Assembly: GCF_009602465.1 (NCBI RefSeq)
Contig: NZ_WBKP01000036.1
Coordinates: 1-39,959, forward strand
Source: Cumulibacter manganitolerans
Lineage (GTDB): Bacteria > Actinomycetota > Actinomycetes > Mycobacteriales > Antricoccaceae
Reading direction: 5' to 3'
Length of the DNA stretch: 39,959 bases
The translations under genes and the position numbers were made by a program. Each line of letters opens with the position of its first letter. Position 1 is the stretch's first letter. The notes below the pieces were generated by a model. That model saw nothing but the letters and a program-made list of their open reading frames with translations, was not told the DNA's origin and did not search any database. Below are positions 17,174 to 26,729 of this stretch, one piece after another.

Positions 17174-18012
17174 TGAGCGCGCGCTCCGGGGTCGGCCGCT
17201 GGGAGCTGCAGCTCTGGACGACGTACGGCGTCATCCTGACCACCGATCCGCGGGCGATCGACCGCGTCCGGGACGACGTCCTCGCCGAGCTGGACCGGAT
17301 CGAGCGGGCGTGCAGCAGGTTCCGCGCCGACTCGGAGGTGTGCCAGATCGTGCGCCGGCCGGGCGTCCCGATCGTGCTGAGCGACACCCTCGCGGCCCTG
17401 ATGGACCGCGCGCAGCGCTCGCTGGAGTGGACCGGGGGCGCGGTGAGCGTGACGCTCGGGACGCCGCTGGGGTACGACCCTCTCGTGGGGGTGTACACGG
17501 CGCGGCCGCGGGAGGTACTGGACTTCGGGTCCATCGGCAAGGCGTACGCCGCGGAGCGGGTGGCGGCGCTGATCGCCGAGCGCACCGGCAGCGGCGTGCT
17601 GGTGAACCTCGGCGGCGACATCGCGACGGTGGGCGCTCCGCCGGAGGGCGGCTGGCGGATCCGCATCGATGACGACAGCAGCCCCGAATCGCCCGTCGTG
17701 GCGCTGGGCAGCGGCGGCCTCGCGACCTCCAGCATCGTGCGCCGCGCGTGGTCGGACGCCGACGGCACCCGCCGCCACCACATCATCGACCCGCGCACCG
17801 GGGAGAACCCGCCGCCGTACTGGCTGACCGTCTCGGTCGTCGCCGACAGCGCCGTCGACGCCAACGCGGCCGCCACCGCGGCGATCGTCCTCGGCGAGCG
17901 CGGGCCCGACCTGCTCGAGCGGCACGGGCTCTCGGCCCGGCTGGTGGGCGTCGGTGGCTCCGTGCGGTATCTCGGATCCTGGCCGCACGACCGGCTGACC
18001 CACGTCGCGTAG
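17173..18012 (+). CDS. apbE: ApbE-like FAD:protein FMN transferase
   Basis: A 279-residue protein of the ApbE family, which attaches FMN covalently to Thr of partner flavoproteins, using FAD and Mg2+. The core motifs are VLDFGSIGKAYAAERVAALI (usual form DLGGIAKGYA), VLVNLGGDIATVG, HHIIDPRTGENPP and VVADSAVDANAAATAAIVLG, which holds the Asp and Thr of the metal site. There is no signal peptide or lipobox, so it should act in the cytoplasm. The FGSIGKA variant departs slightly from consensus but keeps Gly and Lys. Overlap TGATG with the upstream small gene fixes ATG 17173. No FMN-binding-domain partner or ferric reductase gene is next to it. Confidence 0.85.
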   Translation: MSARSGVGRWELQLWTTYGVILTTDPRAIDRVRDDVLAELDRIERACSRFRADSEVCQIVRRPGVPIVLSDTLAALMDRAQRSLEWTGGAVSVTLGTPLGYDPLVGVYTARPREVLDFGSIGKAYAAERVAALIAERTGSGVLVNLGGDIATVGAPPEGGWRIRIDDDSSPESPVVALGSGGLATSSIVRRAWSDADGTRRHHIIDPRTGENPPPYWLTVSVVADSAVDANAAATAAIVLGERGPDLLERHGLSARLVGVGGSVRYLGSWPHDRLTHVA

Positions 18013-18027
18013 CGGGCCCGCGTCGGC

Positions 18028-19070
<1,043 letters not shown>

Positions 19071-19175
19071 CTAACCGGCTCCTCACGGGAGCGGAAGCCT
19101 TCTCACCGCCGTCACAGCCGTAGTCTTTCGTGAGCGGCGCGGTGGGTCGCGCTGCGCTGCCGGTGAGGAGTGAAC

Positions 19176-20900
19176 GTGACAGGTCCGGACGATCCGTATC
19201 GCTGGGGAAGCCCCGAGCAGCCCGAGGGGGCGCCCGGCGCCCGGCCGCCACAGGAGCCGGTGACCGGGTCGACCGTGTCCTACAACGCCGCCGCGTTCGA
19301 CGACGAGCAGCCGCAGCAGCAGCCGCCGTCCGGGGCGTTCGCGGCTCCGGGCCCGGCGTCCGGGTCCTTCCCGGCTCCCGCTCCGACGTCCGGCGCATTC
19401 GGCGCGCCGACCTCGGGCGGCTATGCGGCGCAGCCGGGATACGGGCCGACCTCGGGCGGCTATCCCGCGCAGCCCGGCTACGGGCCGCCGACCGGCGGCT
19501 ACCCAGCCCAGGGCGCCCCGTTCGGCGGCGGACCGCAGCCGGCGAAGAAGTCGAACAAGGCGCTGCTGCTCGGCCTCGGCGGCCTCGTCGTCGTCGCTCT
19601 CCTGGTGGTCGGCTACTTCGTGTTCTTCAGCTTCAGTGGCATTCACAACGGCAAGGGCGACATCAAGAACGCGAAGTCGTTCCTCAGCCAGGCCGAGTCG
19701 ACCTGGAAGGACTCGCTTCCCGACGAGGGCATCACGCAGGGCAAGAAGCCGGGCTGCTACTACGTGCTGGGCAGCGGCGACGACATCACCAACCAGATCG
19801 CCTGCGGGCCGGTCCGGCGCGCCGCGTCCGAGAAGGGCGCCGTCTGGGACTTCTACCACTTCACGACCACGGGCTCCGGAGACAACCAGCAGGCGACCGA
19901 GCTGACCGAGCAGGCGGTCGGCAAGAAGGAGCCGGCGAACGGCTCGCTGGTGAACGTCGACGGTGACGGCCCCGACGACGACGGCGCCGGGCTCAAGGAG
20001 CCGCCGCTGCCGAAGGCCGACAAGGACGGCGTGTGGGCGGTCGACCAGTTCACCGTCGATGCGAAGTCCAAGGGCAACGCGGTCGAGCTGGACGCCGATC
20101 CGCGCCTCGTCGCGCCCGGAGCGCAGGTCGTGGTCAGCTCGATCACCGAGTACAGCATGGCCGCCATCGATGGGAAGGCCGCGCAGGCCGCCGACGGGCA
20201 GAAGTTGTTCGTCGTCGAGCTGACCGGCGATTCCGGTCCGGTGGAGGGCTACCTCACCAATGTCCTGGCCTTCGACCTCAACGGCACCAAGGTCGAGACG
20301 GACAGCTCGCCGGACTCGCTGGGCAGCACCAAGTTCCTCGTGTCGGTCCCGGCCAAGGGCAAGTCGTCGCTCGTGCTCGACAGCGAGGGCCATCAGCAGA
20401 CCCTCGACCTCTCCAGCGGGGAGCGCGCGGAGGACAAGTCGACCGAGCTGTACTACAGCGGCACCCCCGAGCCGACCGCCTCCCTGAGCGACCAGCTGGC
20501 GTTCCCGGCGACGTCGATCACCGCGACCGAGGCGTTCTCACTGAACATCTCGTTCTCGGCCGCCAAGCTGACGCCGTACGACGCCGACTACGGTTGGGCG
20601 CCGGCGGGGCAGCACTGGCTGATCGTCACGATGAGCACCGACGGCGTCACCAGCTCGTCGTCCTCGAGCTTCCAGTACTACTCGATCGACTGCAGCGCGA
20701 CGACGGTCTCCGGCGGCACGATCAAGTCCTGCCAGTCCGACGCGGGCAGCGGGCAGACCGCGACGCTCGTCGCCGCGGTCGCGCCGGGCACCAAGCAGTT
20801 CTCGGTGAACTTCGCCGCCACCCTCGACGCGTGGGGCGACTCGCAGCCGGACGCGTACGGCGGCTTCGGGCCGGCGCCGGTGGCGATCAACTTCCCGTAG
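19176..20900 (+). CDS. Unknown single-pass membrane protein with Pro/Gly-rich cytoplasmic tail
   Basis: A 574-residue protein. Residues 1-125 are disordered and Pro/Gly/Ala/Gln-rich, with short repeats SGGYAAQPGYGPTSGGYPAQ and PGYGPPTGGYPAQG. A single transmembrane helix follows (ALLLGLGGLVVVALLVVGYF, about 129-150), and then about 420 extracytoplasmic residues. The outer part has a Cys pair (GCYYVLGSGDDITNQIAC) and at least two Ser/Thr-rich, probably beta-sandwich segments (about 310-425 and 440-570), the latter with IDCSATTVSGGTIKSCQS. I do not recognise a catalytic motif. GTG 19176 is chosen over GTG 19170 because GAGGAG at 19165-19170 is correctly spaced only for the former. TAGTCT at 19122-19127 may be its -10. 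Confidence 0.8.
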   Translation: MTGPDDPYRWGSPEQPEGAPGARPPQEPVTGSTVSYNAAAFDDEQPQQQPPSGAFAAPGPASGSFPAPAPTSGAFGAPTSGGYAAQPGYGPTSGGYPAQPGYGPPTGGYPAQGAPFGGGPQPAKKSNKALLLGLGGLVVVALLVVGYFVFFSFSGIHNGKGDIKNAKSFLSQAESTWKDSLPDEGITQGKKPGCYYVLGSGDDITNQIACGPVRRAASEKGAVWDFYHFTTTGSGDNQQATELTEQAVGKKEPANGSLVNVDGDGPDDDGAGLKEPPLPKADKDGVWAVDQFTVDAKSKGNAVELDADPRLVAPGAQVVVSSITEYSMAAIDGKAAQAADGQKLFVVELTGDSGPVEGYLTNVLAFDLNGTKVETDSSPDSLGSTKFLVSVPAKGKSSLVLDSEGHQQTLDLSSGERAEDKSTELYYSGTPEPTASLSDQLAFPATSITATEAFSLNISFSAAKLTPYDADYGWAPAGQHWLIVTMSTDGVTSSSSSSFQYYSIDCSATTVSGGTIKSCQSDAGSGQTATLVAAVAPGTKQFSVNFAATLDAWGDSQPDAYGGFGPAPVAINFP

Positions 20901-20907
20901 CGCCGCA

Positions 20908-20951
20908 CCGCCCGCCGGTCTGCGAGATTCGTCTCGTCCTCCGGCGGGCGG
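20908..20951 (+). terminator. Hairpin terminator before rplY
   Basis: CCGCCCGCCGG (20908-20918) pairs perfectly with CCGGCGGGCGG (20941-20951). The 22-base loop contains a second small hairpin (CGAG with CTCG). It lies 8 bp after the stop of the membrane protein gene and just before the rplY promoter. Confidence 0.75.
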
Positions 20952-20963
20952 TCGCGCGTCGGC

Positions 20964-20969
20964 TACACT
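20964..20969 (+). promoter_or_regulatory. rplY promoter -10
   Basis: TACACT fits the actinobacterial -10. The predicted start is about 20976, giving a 130-base leader before ATG 21106. No convincing -35 is seen because the terminator stem occupies that position. Confidence 0.55.
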
Positions 20970-20981
20970 CGAGAGGTTGCC

Positions 20982-21074
20982 CGGCGAGGGTGCGTGCAGG
21001 ACGGCGCACCGTGATCGACGGTCTGGTGCTCGCCGTTCGCCGGCTGGAGCCATGGCCCGAGAGACTCCAGGGCC
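20982..21074 (+). promoter_or_regulatory. Structured 5' leader of rplY (candidate L25 autoregulatory RNA)
   Basis: The leader folds by eye into a three-way junction. P1 is CGGCGAG (20982-20988) with CTCGCCG (21029-21035). P2 is GGTGCG (20989-20994) with CGCACC (21005-21010). P3 is GATC (21013-21016) with GGTC (21020-21023). A separate hairpin follows: TGGAG (21045-21049) with CTCCA (21065-21069), extended by GGC/GCC. The Shine-Dalgarno GGAGGA lies about 20 bases further on, unpaired in this fold. L25 binds a 5S rRNA helix, so a mimic controlling its own synthesis is plausible but unproven. Confidence 0.45.
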
Positions 21075-21105
21075 GCCACCACAGGCATTTCAACGGAGGA
21101 GTCAC

Positions 21106-21777
<672 letters not shown>

Positions 21778-21788
21778 GCAGCCCGCTT

Positions 21789-22367
21789 GTGTCGACGACC
21801 CTCGTAGCGGGCCTGGGCAATCCCGGTCCGCAGTACGCCGCCACCCGGCACAACGTCGGGTTCATGGTCGTCGACCTGCTCGCGCAGCGGTCCGGTGCCT
21901 CCTTCAAGAGGCACCGGACCAACGCCGAGATCGCCGAGACCCATCTCGGCGCGCCGCCCGCCCCCCGGGCGGTCCTGGCCAAGCCGTTGAGCTTCATGAA
22001 CGCCTCCGGCGGCCCGGTGAGCGGCCTGGCCAACTACTTCTCCGTCCCGCCCGGCAACGTGGTCGTCATCCACGACGAGCTCGATCTGCCGCTGGGCGTG
22101 GTGCGCCTGAAGCTCGGTGGCGGCGACAACGGCCACAACGGCCTGAAGTCGATCACGAAGTCGCTGTCCACCAAGGACTACCTGCGGGTGCGGATCGGCA
22201 TCGGGCGCCCGCCCGGCCGGCAGGATCCGGCAGACTACGTGCTGAAGCCCTTCGCGGCCGCCGAGCGGGCGGAGGTCGGCGTCGTCCTGGAGGAAGCCGC
22301 CGACGCCGTCGAGCTGCTCGTGCGCGAGGGGCTGGAGCGCGCGCAGAACAGCGTGCACGTGCGCTAG
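21789..22367 (+). CDS. pth: Peptidyl-tRNA hydrolase
   Basis: A 192-residue enzyme that frees tRNA from peptidyl-tRNA dropped by ribosomes. Family signatures are [20 protein letters not shown] (with the catalytic His), [24 protein letters not shown] (catalytic Asp) and [13 protein letters not shown]. The C-terminal lid contains [16 protein letters not shown] 21789 lies 11 bp after the rplY stop; no longer in-frame start is compatible with the family N-terminus. Confidence 0.97.
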   Translation: MSTTLVAGLGNPGPQYAATRHNVGFMVVDLLAQRSGASFKRHRTNAEIAETHLGAPPAPRAVLAKPLSFMNASGGPVSGLANYFSVPPGNVVVIHDELDLPLGVVRLKLGGGDNGHNGLKSITKSLSTKDYLRVRIGIGRPPGRQDPADYVLKPFAAAERAEVGVVLEEAADAVELLVREGLERAQNSVHVR

Positions 22368-22395
22368 CGGCGCACCACGAGAATCGAGGACCCTG

Positions 22396-23166
22396 GTGAG
22401 CGCGATCGATCCCGCCGTCGACGACCTGGAGCTGGCCCGGCAGCTCGCCGAGCGCACGGGAGAGATCCTCCGCGAGGTCCGGGCCGACGTCGGGTACGCC
22501 GACCGGTGGACGCTGATGAACGCCGGCGACCGCGCCGCGCAGGACTACCTCGGCGCGGCGCTGGCCGCCGCCCGCCCCGACGACGCCGTGCTCTCGGAGG
22601 AGGCGCCCGACGACCTCGCGCGGCTCACCGCGGACCGGGTGTGGATCATCGACCCCGTCGACGGGACGTCGGCGTACGGCTACCGCGGCAGCGACGAGTG
22701 GGCCGTGCACGTCGCGCTGTGGGAGCGCGGGTCGCTCGTCGTCGGCGTCGTGTCGCGTCCGGCCACCGGCGAGATGTACGACAGCGCGACCGCCCGGCAG
22801 CTGCCGCTGCGGCATCCCGACGAGCTGCGGATCGTCTGCAGCCGCTCCCGGACGACGTCCTTCGTGCGCGCCGTGGCCCGGGACGTGGGTGCGGATCTGG
22901 TGGACATGTCCTCGGCCGGGATCAAGGCGCTCGCCGTCCTGACCGGGGAGGCGGACGCCTACCTGCACACCGGCGGGCAGCACCAGTGGGACAACGCCGC
23001 CCCGGTCGCGGTCGCGCTCGGCGCCGGGCTGATCGCCGAACGGGTGGACGGCTCGCCGATCGTCTACAACGAGCGCTCCACGAGCATCGACGACCTGCTG
23101 ATCTGCCGCCCCGAGGTGCACGACGAGCTGCGCGCCGCGATCGACGCGCACGCCCACCGCATCTGA
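22396..23166 (+). CDS. cysQ: CysQ-type 3'(2'),5'-bisphosphate nucleotidase / inositol-phosphatase family
   Basis: A 256-residue Mg2+-dependent, Li+-sensitive phosphatase family protein. Metal ligands are visible: SEEAPDD (Glu of motif 1), WIIDPVDGTSAYGYRG (Asp-Pro-Val-Asp-Gly-Thr, motif 2), and HQWDNAAPVAVALGAG (WDNAAP, motif 3). The spacing and the SEE/DPVDGT/DNAAP set resemble mycobacterial CysQ (PAP/PAPS phosphatase, Rv2131c) rather than SuhB-type inositol monophosphatases, but specificity is inferred. GTG 22396 is preceded by GAGGA. It lies 28 bp after pth in the same direction and is convergent with the catabolic operon. Confidence 0.85.
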   Translation: MSAIDPAVDDLELARQLAERTGEILREVRADVGYADRWTLMNAGDRAAQDYLGAALAAARPDDAVLSEEAPDDLARLTADRVWIIDPVDGTSAYGYRGSDEWAVHVALWERGSLVVGVVSRPATGEMYDSATARQLPLRHPDELRIVCSRSRTTSFVRAVARDVGADLVDMSSAGIKALAVLTGEADAYLHTGGQHQWDNAAPVAVALGAGLIAERVDGSPIVYNERSTSIDDLLICRPEVHDELRAAIDAHAHRI

Positions 23167-23189
23167 GGCGCTGCGCGCGGCGCCGCGGG

Positions 23190-23263
23190 CTCGCGGTGGG
23201 TTCGACCCCGCTATCGGCGACCTACCGGGGCATATCCCACCGCGAGCGCGGCGAGCGGGGCGT
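23190..23263. terminator. Long extragenic hairpin between cysQ and the catabolic operon
   Basis: CTCGCGGTGGG (23190-23200) pairs with CCCACCGCGAG (23236-23246), an 11-bp perfect stem. Inside it CCCCG (23206-23210) pairs with CGGGG (23226-23230). A third copy of the arm, AACCCACCGC (23254-23263), can pair with GCGGTGGGTT (23193-23202) instead. It lies between convergent genes and probably serves as a bidirectional terminator. The rest of the 244-bp gap (about 23264-23410) shows no clear signal apart from a weak coding-like trace on the minus strand. Confidence 0.6.
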
Positions 23264-23410
23264 AACCCACCGCATGGATTGTGATCGAGGGCTTGCCGAT
23301 GTCGCCGGTCAGCGCGACCTTGGTGATGGCCGCCCGCAGACGCCCATCACCGTCGTGCCGGGCATCCAGATCGTTGCCGAAAAGCGCTACCGGTCGTTCA
23401 TGGCGGACGC

Positions 23411-24283
23411 TCAGGTCAGGCCCAGCAGCTTCGCCGCGTTCTGCTTGAGGACCAGCGGGAGCACCTCGGGCTTCATGTCGAGCTTCTCGAACTCGGTGAC
23501 CCACTTGTCGGGGTCGATCACCGGGTAGTCGGTGCCGAAGAGCACCTTGTGCCGCAGCATGGTGTTCGCGGCGCGGACCAGCTCGGGGGCGAAGTACTTC
23601 GGCGACCAGCCCGACAGGTCGATGTACGTGTTGGCCTTGTGGGTGGCGATGGAGATCGCCTCCGACTGCCACGGCACCGACGGGTGCGCCATGATGATCT
23701 GCAGCGTCGGGAAGTCCGCGGCGAGGTCGTCCAGGTACATCGGGTTGCACGGGCGCAGCTTGATCCCGGCCCCGCCCGGCATGCCCGCGCCGATGCCGGT
23801 CTGCCCGGTGTGGCTGATGATCGGCACACCCAGCTTGTCGATCTCGGCGAACAGCGGGTAGAACCGCTCGTCGTTGGGGTAGAAGTCCTGCATGCCCGGG
23901 TGGAACTTGAACCCGCGCACCCCGTGGTCGTTGACCAGCTTGATCGCCTGCTCGATGGCCTTGTCGCCCTGCAGCGGATCGACGGACCCGAACGCGATCA
24001 GCGTGTCGTCGTACTTCGCGACCTGGTCGGCGATCTCCTCGCTGGAGAGCGCCTCGTGCCGCATCGCGGTCGTCGCGTCGACCGTGAACACGACCGCGGC
24101 CATGCTGCGCTCCCGGTAGTACGCCGCGATGTCGTCGACGGTCGGGGTGCGGTTCACGTCGGCGCGGAAGTACTTCTCCGACGCGGCGAGGATGTCGTCG
24201 TTCACCGAGATGTGCCCGTGGTCGTCCTTCTCCACGTGCACGTGGATGTCGAGGGCCTTGATGGAGTCGAGGTCGATGCTCAT
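23411..24283 (-). CDS. Amidohydrolase-2 family metal hydrolase (CouO-like)
   Basis: A 290-residue TIM-barrel amidohydrolase (PF04909 type). Metal and active-site residues are in place: LDIHVH (His14, His16), FKFHPG (Lys126, His128), IISHTGQTG (His158), IIMAHPSVPW (His200) and VLFGTDYPV (Asp252). It is the last gene of the five-gene operon, its ATG overlapping the ligase stop by 4 nt. In Rhodococcus jostii RHA1 an amidohydrolase, CouO, cleaves the beta-keto product in p-hydroxycinnamate deacetylation and needs a metal-ligand Asp at about the same position (257). The neighbouring genes here match that pathway, so a carbon-carbon beta-keto hydrolase is the best guess. ACMSD-like decarboxylase is the alternative. 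Confidence 0.8.
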   Translation of the reverse strand: MSIDLDSIKALDIHVHVEKDDHGHISVNDDILAASEKYFRADVNRTPTVDDIAAYYRERSMAAVVFTVDATTAMRHEALSSEEIADQVAKYDDTLIAFGSVDPLQGDKAIEQAIKLVNDHGVRGFKFHPGMQDFYPNDERFYPLFAEIDKLGVPIISHTGQTGIGAGMPGGAGIKLRPCNPMYLDDLAADFPTLQIIMAHPSVPWQSEAISIATHKANTYIDLSGWSPKYFAPELVRAANTMLRHKVLFGTDYPVIDPDKWVTEFEKLDMKPEVLPLVLKQNAAKLLGLT

Positions 24284-25797
24284 GGGTGCTCCTGTCGGTA
24301 TGCGTCCGGGATGCGTTTCTTGACGAGCTTTCCGCTCGCATTGTGGGGGAGCTCGTCGACGAAGATCAACGAGCGGGGGATCTTGTAGCGGGCGAGCTGC
24401 TCGTCGAGCGAGCCGAGGATCTCCTCGGCGGTCGCCTCGGCGCCGTCGCGCAGCACCACGAGGGCGCGGCCGACCTCGCCCCAGGTCGCGTCGGGTACGC
24501 CGATGACGGCGCACTCGGCGACCGCGTCGTGCCGGACCAGCGCCTTCTCGACCTCGGCGGGATAGATGTTCTCCCCGCCGCTGATGATCATGTCCTTCAG
24601 CCGGTCCACGACGTGCACGAAGCCGGCGTCGTCGAGGTAGGCGATGTCGCCGGTGCGCAGCCACCCGTCGTCGATGAGGGCGTCTGCGGTGGCGCCGGGG
24701 TTGTTCCAGTAGCCGACCATGATGTTCGGGCCGCGCGCCTGGATCTCTCCCTCGCTGCCGGTCTCGAGCAGCCCGCCCGCGGGGTCGGCGATGCGGACGT
24801 CGACGAAGAAGGTGGGCACGCCCGTGGCGGCGGGATCCGCGTCGGCCCGGTCGGCGCGCATGAACGAGATGGCCGGCGAGGCCTCGGTGAGCCCGTAGCC
24901 CTGCTGGAACGCCAGCCCGCGGGCCCGGTAGAGCTCGGTCAGCGACGGCGGCACCGGCGCCCCGCCGCAGGTCAGCAGCCGGATGGACGACAGGTCGGCG
25001 GCGGGCCATCGGGGGTGCTGCGCCATCGCGGCGAACATCGTCGGGACGCCGAACATGTAGCTCACCCGATGCCTCTCGATCAGCTCGAGGGTCTCGCCGG
25101 GGTCGTACTTCGCGACCAGCACGCAGGTGCCGCCCTTGATGAAGGTCAGCAGCACGACCTGGTTCAGGGTCGCGGTGTGGAACATCGGCGCGTTGACCAG
25201 GGCCACGTCGCTGCCGACGACGTCGGTGTCGATGAGCGTGCCGAAGACGTTCCACAGCAGGTTGTGGTGGCTGAGCATCACGCCCTTCGGGTTCCCGCTG
25301 GTCCCCGACGTGTACTGGATCATCGCGACCGACTCGATCGGGACGTCGGGGAGCTCGGCGGCGTCCTCCGCGGCGAGCAGCGCGTCGTAGCGGGCGCCGT
25401 CCGCCTCGATCAGCCGCGCGGCGGCGATGCCCAGCCGGGACGCCGCCGGCCCGTGCGGGGCGGTCCAGACCAGCAGCGCGGGCGTGCAGTCGGCGGTGAT
25501 GAACGCGAGCTCGGCCTCGGTGAGCCGAGTGTTGAGCGGGACGAAGATCGCGCCGATGCGCATCGCCGCGAACATCGTCTCGGCGAGCGCGATCGAGTTG
25601 TGGCCCAGGAACGCGACCCGGTCACCCGCCGCCACCCCGCTCGCCCGCAGCCCGCGGGCGAGCCGGTCCACCCGCGCATCGAGCTCGCCGAACGTCACCG
25701 CACGCTCGCCCTCGACGAAGGCGTGCGTGTGCGGGTTGATCCGGGCCCGGCGGTGCGGCCAGGTGCCCAACGAGCCGCGGACGGCGGCCGGGCTCAC
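24280..25797 (-). CDS. Acyl-CoA synthetase (fatty-acyl/hydroxycinnamoyl-CoA ligase type)
   Basis: A 505-residue ANL-superfamily adenylate-forming ligase. The P-loop YTSGTSGNPKGVMLSHHNL begins at residue 162. Further core motifs are QGYGLTEASP, GEIQARGPNIMVGYW, DGWLRTGDIAYLDDAGFVHV, DRLKDMIISGGENIYPAEVE and the C-terminal catalytic lysine NASGKLVKK. It activates a carboxylic acid to its CoA thioester with ATP. The overall form is that of FadD-like enzymes which include feruloyl/p-coumaroyl-CoA synthetases (CouL). The operon context supports an aromatic or phenylpropenoate substrate, but specificity cannot be read from sequence. GTG 25797 overlaps the dehydrogenase stop (GTGA). Confidence 0.88.
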   Translation of the reverse strand: MSPAAVRGSLGTWPHRRARINPHTHAFVEGERAVTFGELDARVDRLARGLRASGVAAGDRVAFLGHNSIALAETMFAAMRIGAIFVPLNTRLTEAELAFITADCTPALLVWTAPHGPAASRLGIAAARLIEADGARYDALLAAEDAAELPDVPIESVAMIQYTSGTSGNPKGVMLSHHNLLWNVFGTLIDTDVVGSDVALVNAPMFHTATLNQVVLLTFIKGGTCVLVAKYDPGETLELIERHRVSYMFGVPTMFAAMAQHPRWPAADLSSIRLLTCGGAPVPPSLTELYRARGLAFQQGYGLTEASPAISFMRADRADADPAATGVPTFFVDVRIADPAGGLLETGSEGEIQARGPNIMVGYWNNPGATADALIDDGWLRTGDIAYLDDAGFVHVVDRLKDMIISGGENIYPAEVEKALVRHDAVAECAVIGVPDATWGEVGRALVVLRDGAEATAEEILGSLDEQLARYKIPRSLIFVDELPHNASGKLVKKRIPDAYRQEHP

Positions 25798-26729
25798 GGC
25801 CGCGGCCCCTCGCTCTTGAGCCGGAGCAGCGCGACGAGCAGCTCGTCGCGCCGCGCGCGGATCGCTGCCACGTCCCGACCGGCGACCTCGTCGTCCATCC
25901 CGTCCACGATCGCGGCGACCATGTGCTCGGACAGCTCGCCGACGCTCGACAGGTCCCGCCACCACTCGGCCGTCGGGGGCCCGAGGTGCTCGAGGATGTG
26001 CGCGATGCCGCCGGGTCCGCCCGAGAGGTGCTGGGTCATGAACGGTCCCTCGAGCGCCCAGCGCAGCCCGGGCCCGGCCTCCATCGCCGCGTCCAGGTCG
26101 CGGACGCTGATCGCGCCGGAGTCGACCAGCGCGTACGCCTCGCGCCACAGCGCGGCCTGCAGCCGGTTGACGACGTGCCCGGGCAGCTCCCGGTGCAAGC
26201 GGACCGGGCGCTTGCCGGCCGCGGTGTAGAGGGCCAGGGCGTCGGCGACGGCGTCCGGATCGGTCGCGGCGCCTCCGACGACCTCGACGAGGGGAATCAG
26301 GTGCGGCGGGTTGAACGGGTGGCCGATCAGCACCCGCGCCTGCCGGTCGCCGGCCGCGGCCTGGAAGTCGCTGGCCCGGATGCCCGAGGAGCTGCTGGCG
26401 AGCACCGCGTCGTCGGCGGCCGCCGCGCCGATCTCGGCGAAGATGGCCCGCTTGACGTCCACCCGTTCCGGACCGTTCTCCTGCACGAGCTGCGCGCCCG
26501 CGACGGCGTCGGCGATCGAGTCGCACCAGACCAGCGTGCCGCCGCCGTCGGCGTGCGGTCGGCCGAGAGCCCGCAGCGCCGGCCGGCACTCCTCGATCTG
26601 CGCGCGCAGCGCCGCCTCGGCGCCGGGCGCCGGGTCGACGGCGCGGACCGCCCAGCCCTCGGCCAGGAAATGCGCGGCCCAGCTCGCGCCGATCGCGCCG
26701 GTCGAGACGACGGCCACCGTGCGGTTCAT
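25794..26729 (-). CDS. 3-hydroxyacyl-CoA dehydrogenase family protein (carnitine-dehydrogenase/lambda-crystallin-like)
   Basis: A 311-residue NAD-dependent L-3-hydroxyacyl-CoA dehydrogenase family protein. An N-terminal Rossmann domain is followed by the helical dimerisation domain. Signatures are VQENGPERVDVKRAIFAEIG, ASSSSGIRASDFQ, the catalytic region IGHPFNPPHLIPLVEVVGG (His), and GHVVNRLQAALWREAYALVD. The dinucleotide loop reads VSTGAIGASWA, with Ser9 where the first Gly of GxGxxG normally stands. HPFNPPHLIPLVEVV is closest in style to carnitine 3-dehydrogenase and lambda-crystallin rather than FadB. In this operon it would oxidise the 3-hydroxyacyl-CoA made by the hydratase. ATGA and GTGA overlaps join it to both neighbours. 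Confidence 0.87.
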   Translation of the reverse strand: MNRTVAVVSTGAIGASWAAHFLAEGWAVRAVDPAPGAEAALRAQIEECRPALRALGRPHADGGGTLVWCDSIADAVAGAQLVQENGPERVDVKRAIFAEIGAAAADDAVLASSSSGIRASDFQAAAGDRQARVLIGHPFNPPHLIPLVEVVGGAATDPDAVADALALYTAAGKRPVRLHRELPGHVVNRLQAALWREAYALVDSGAISVRDLDAAMEAGPGLRWALEGPFMTQHLSGGPGGIAHILEHLGPPTAEWWRDLSSVGELSEHMVAAIVDGMDDEVAGRDVAAIRARRDELLVALLRLKSEGPRP

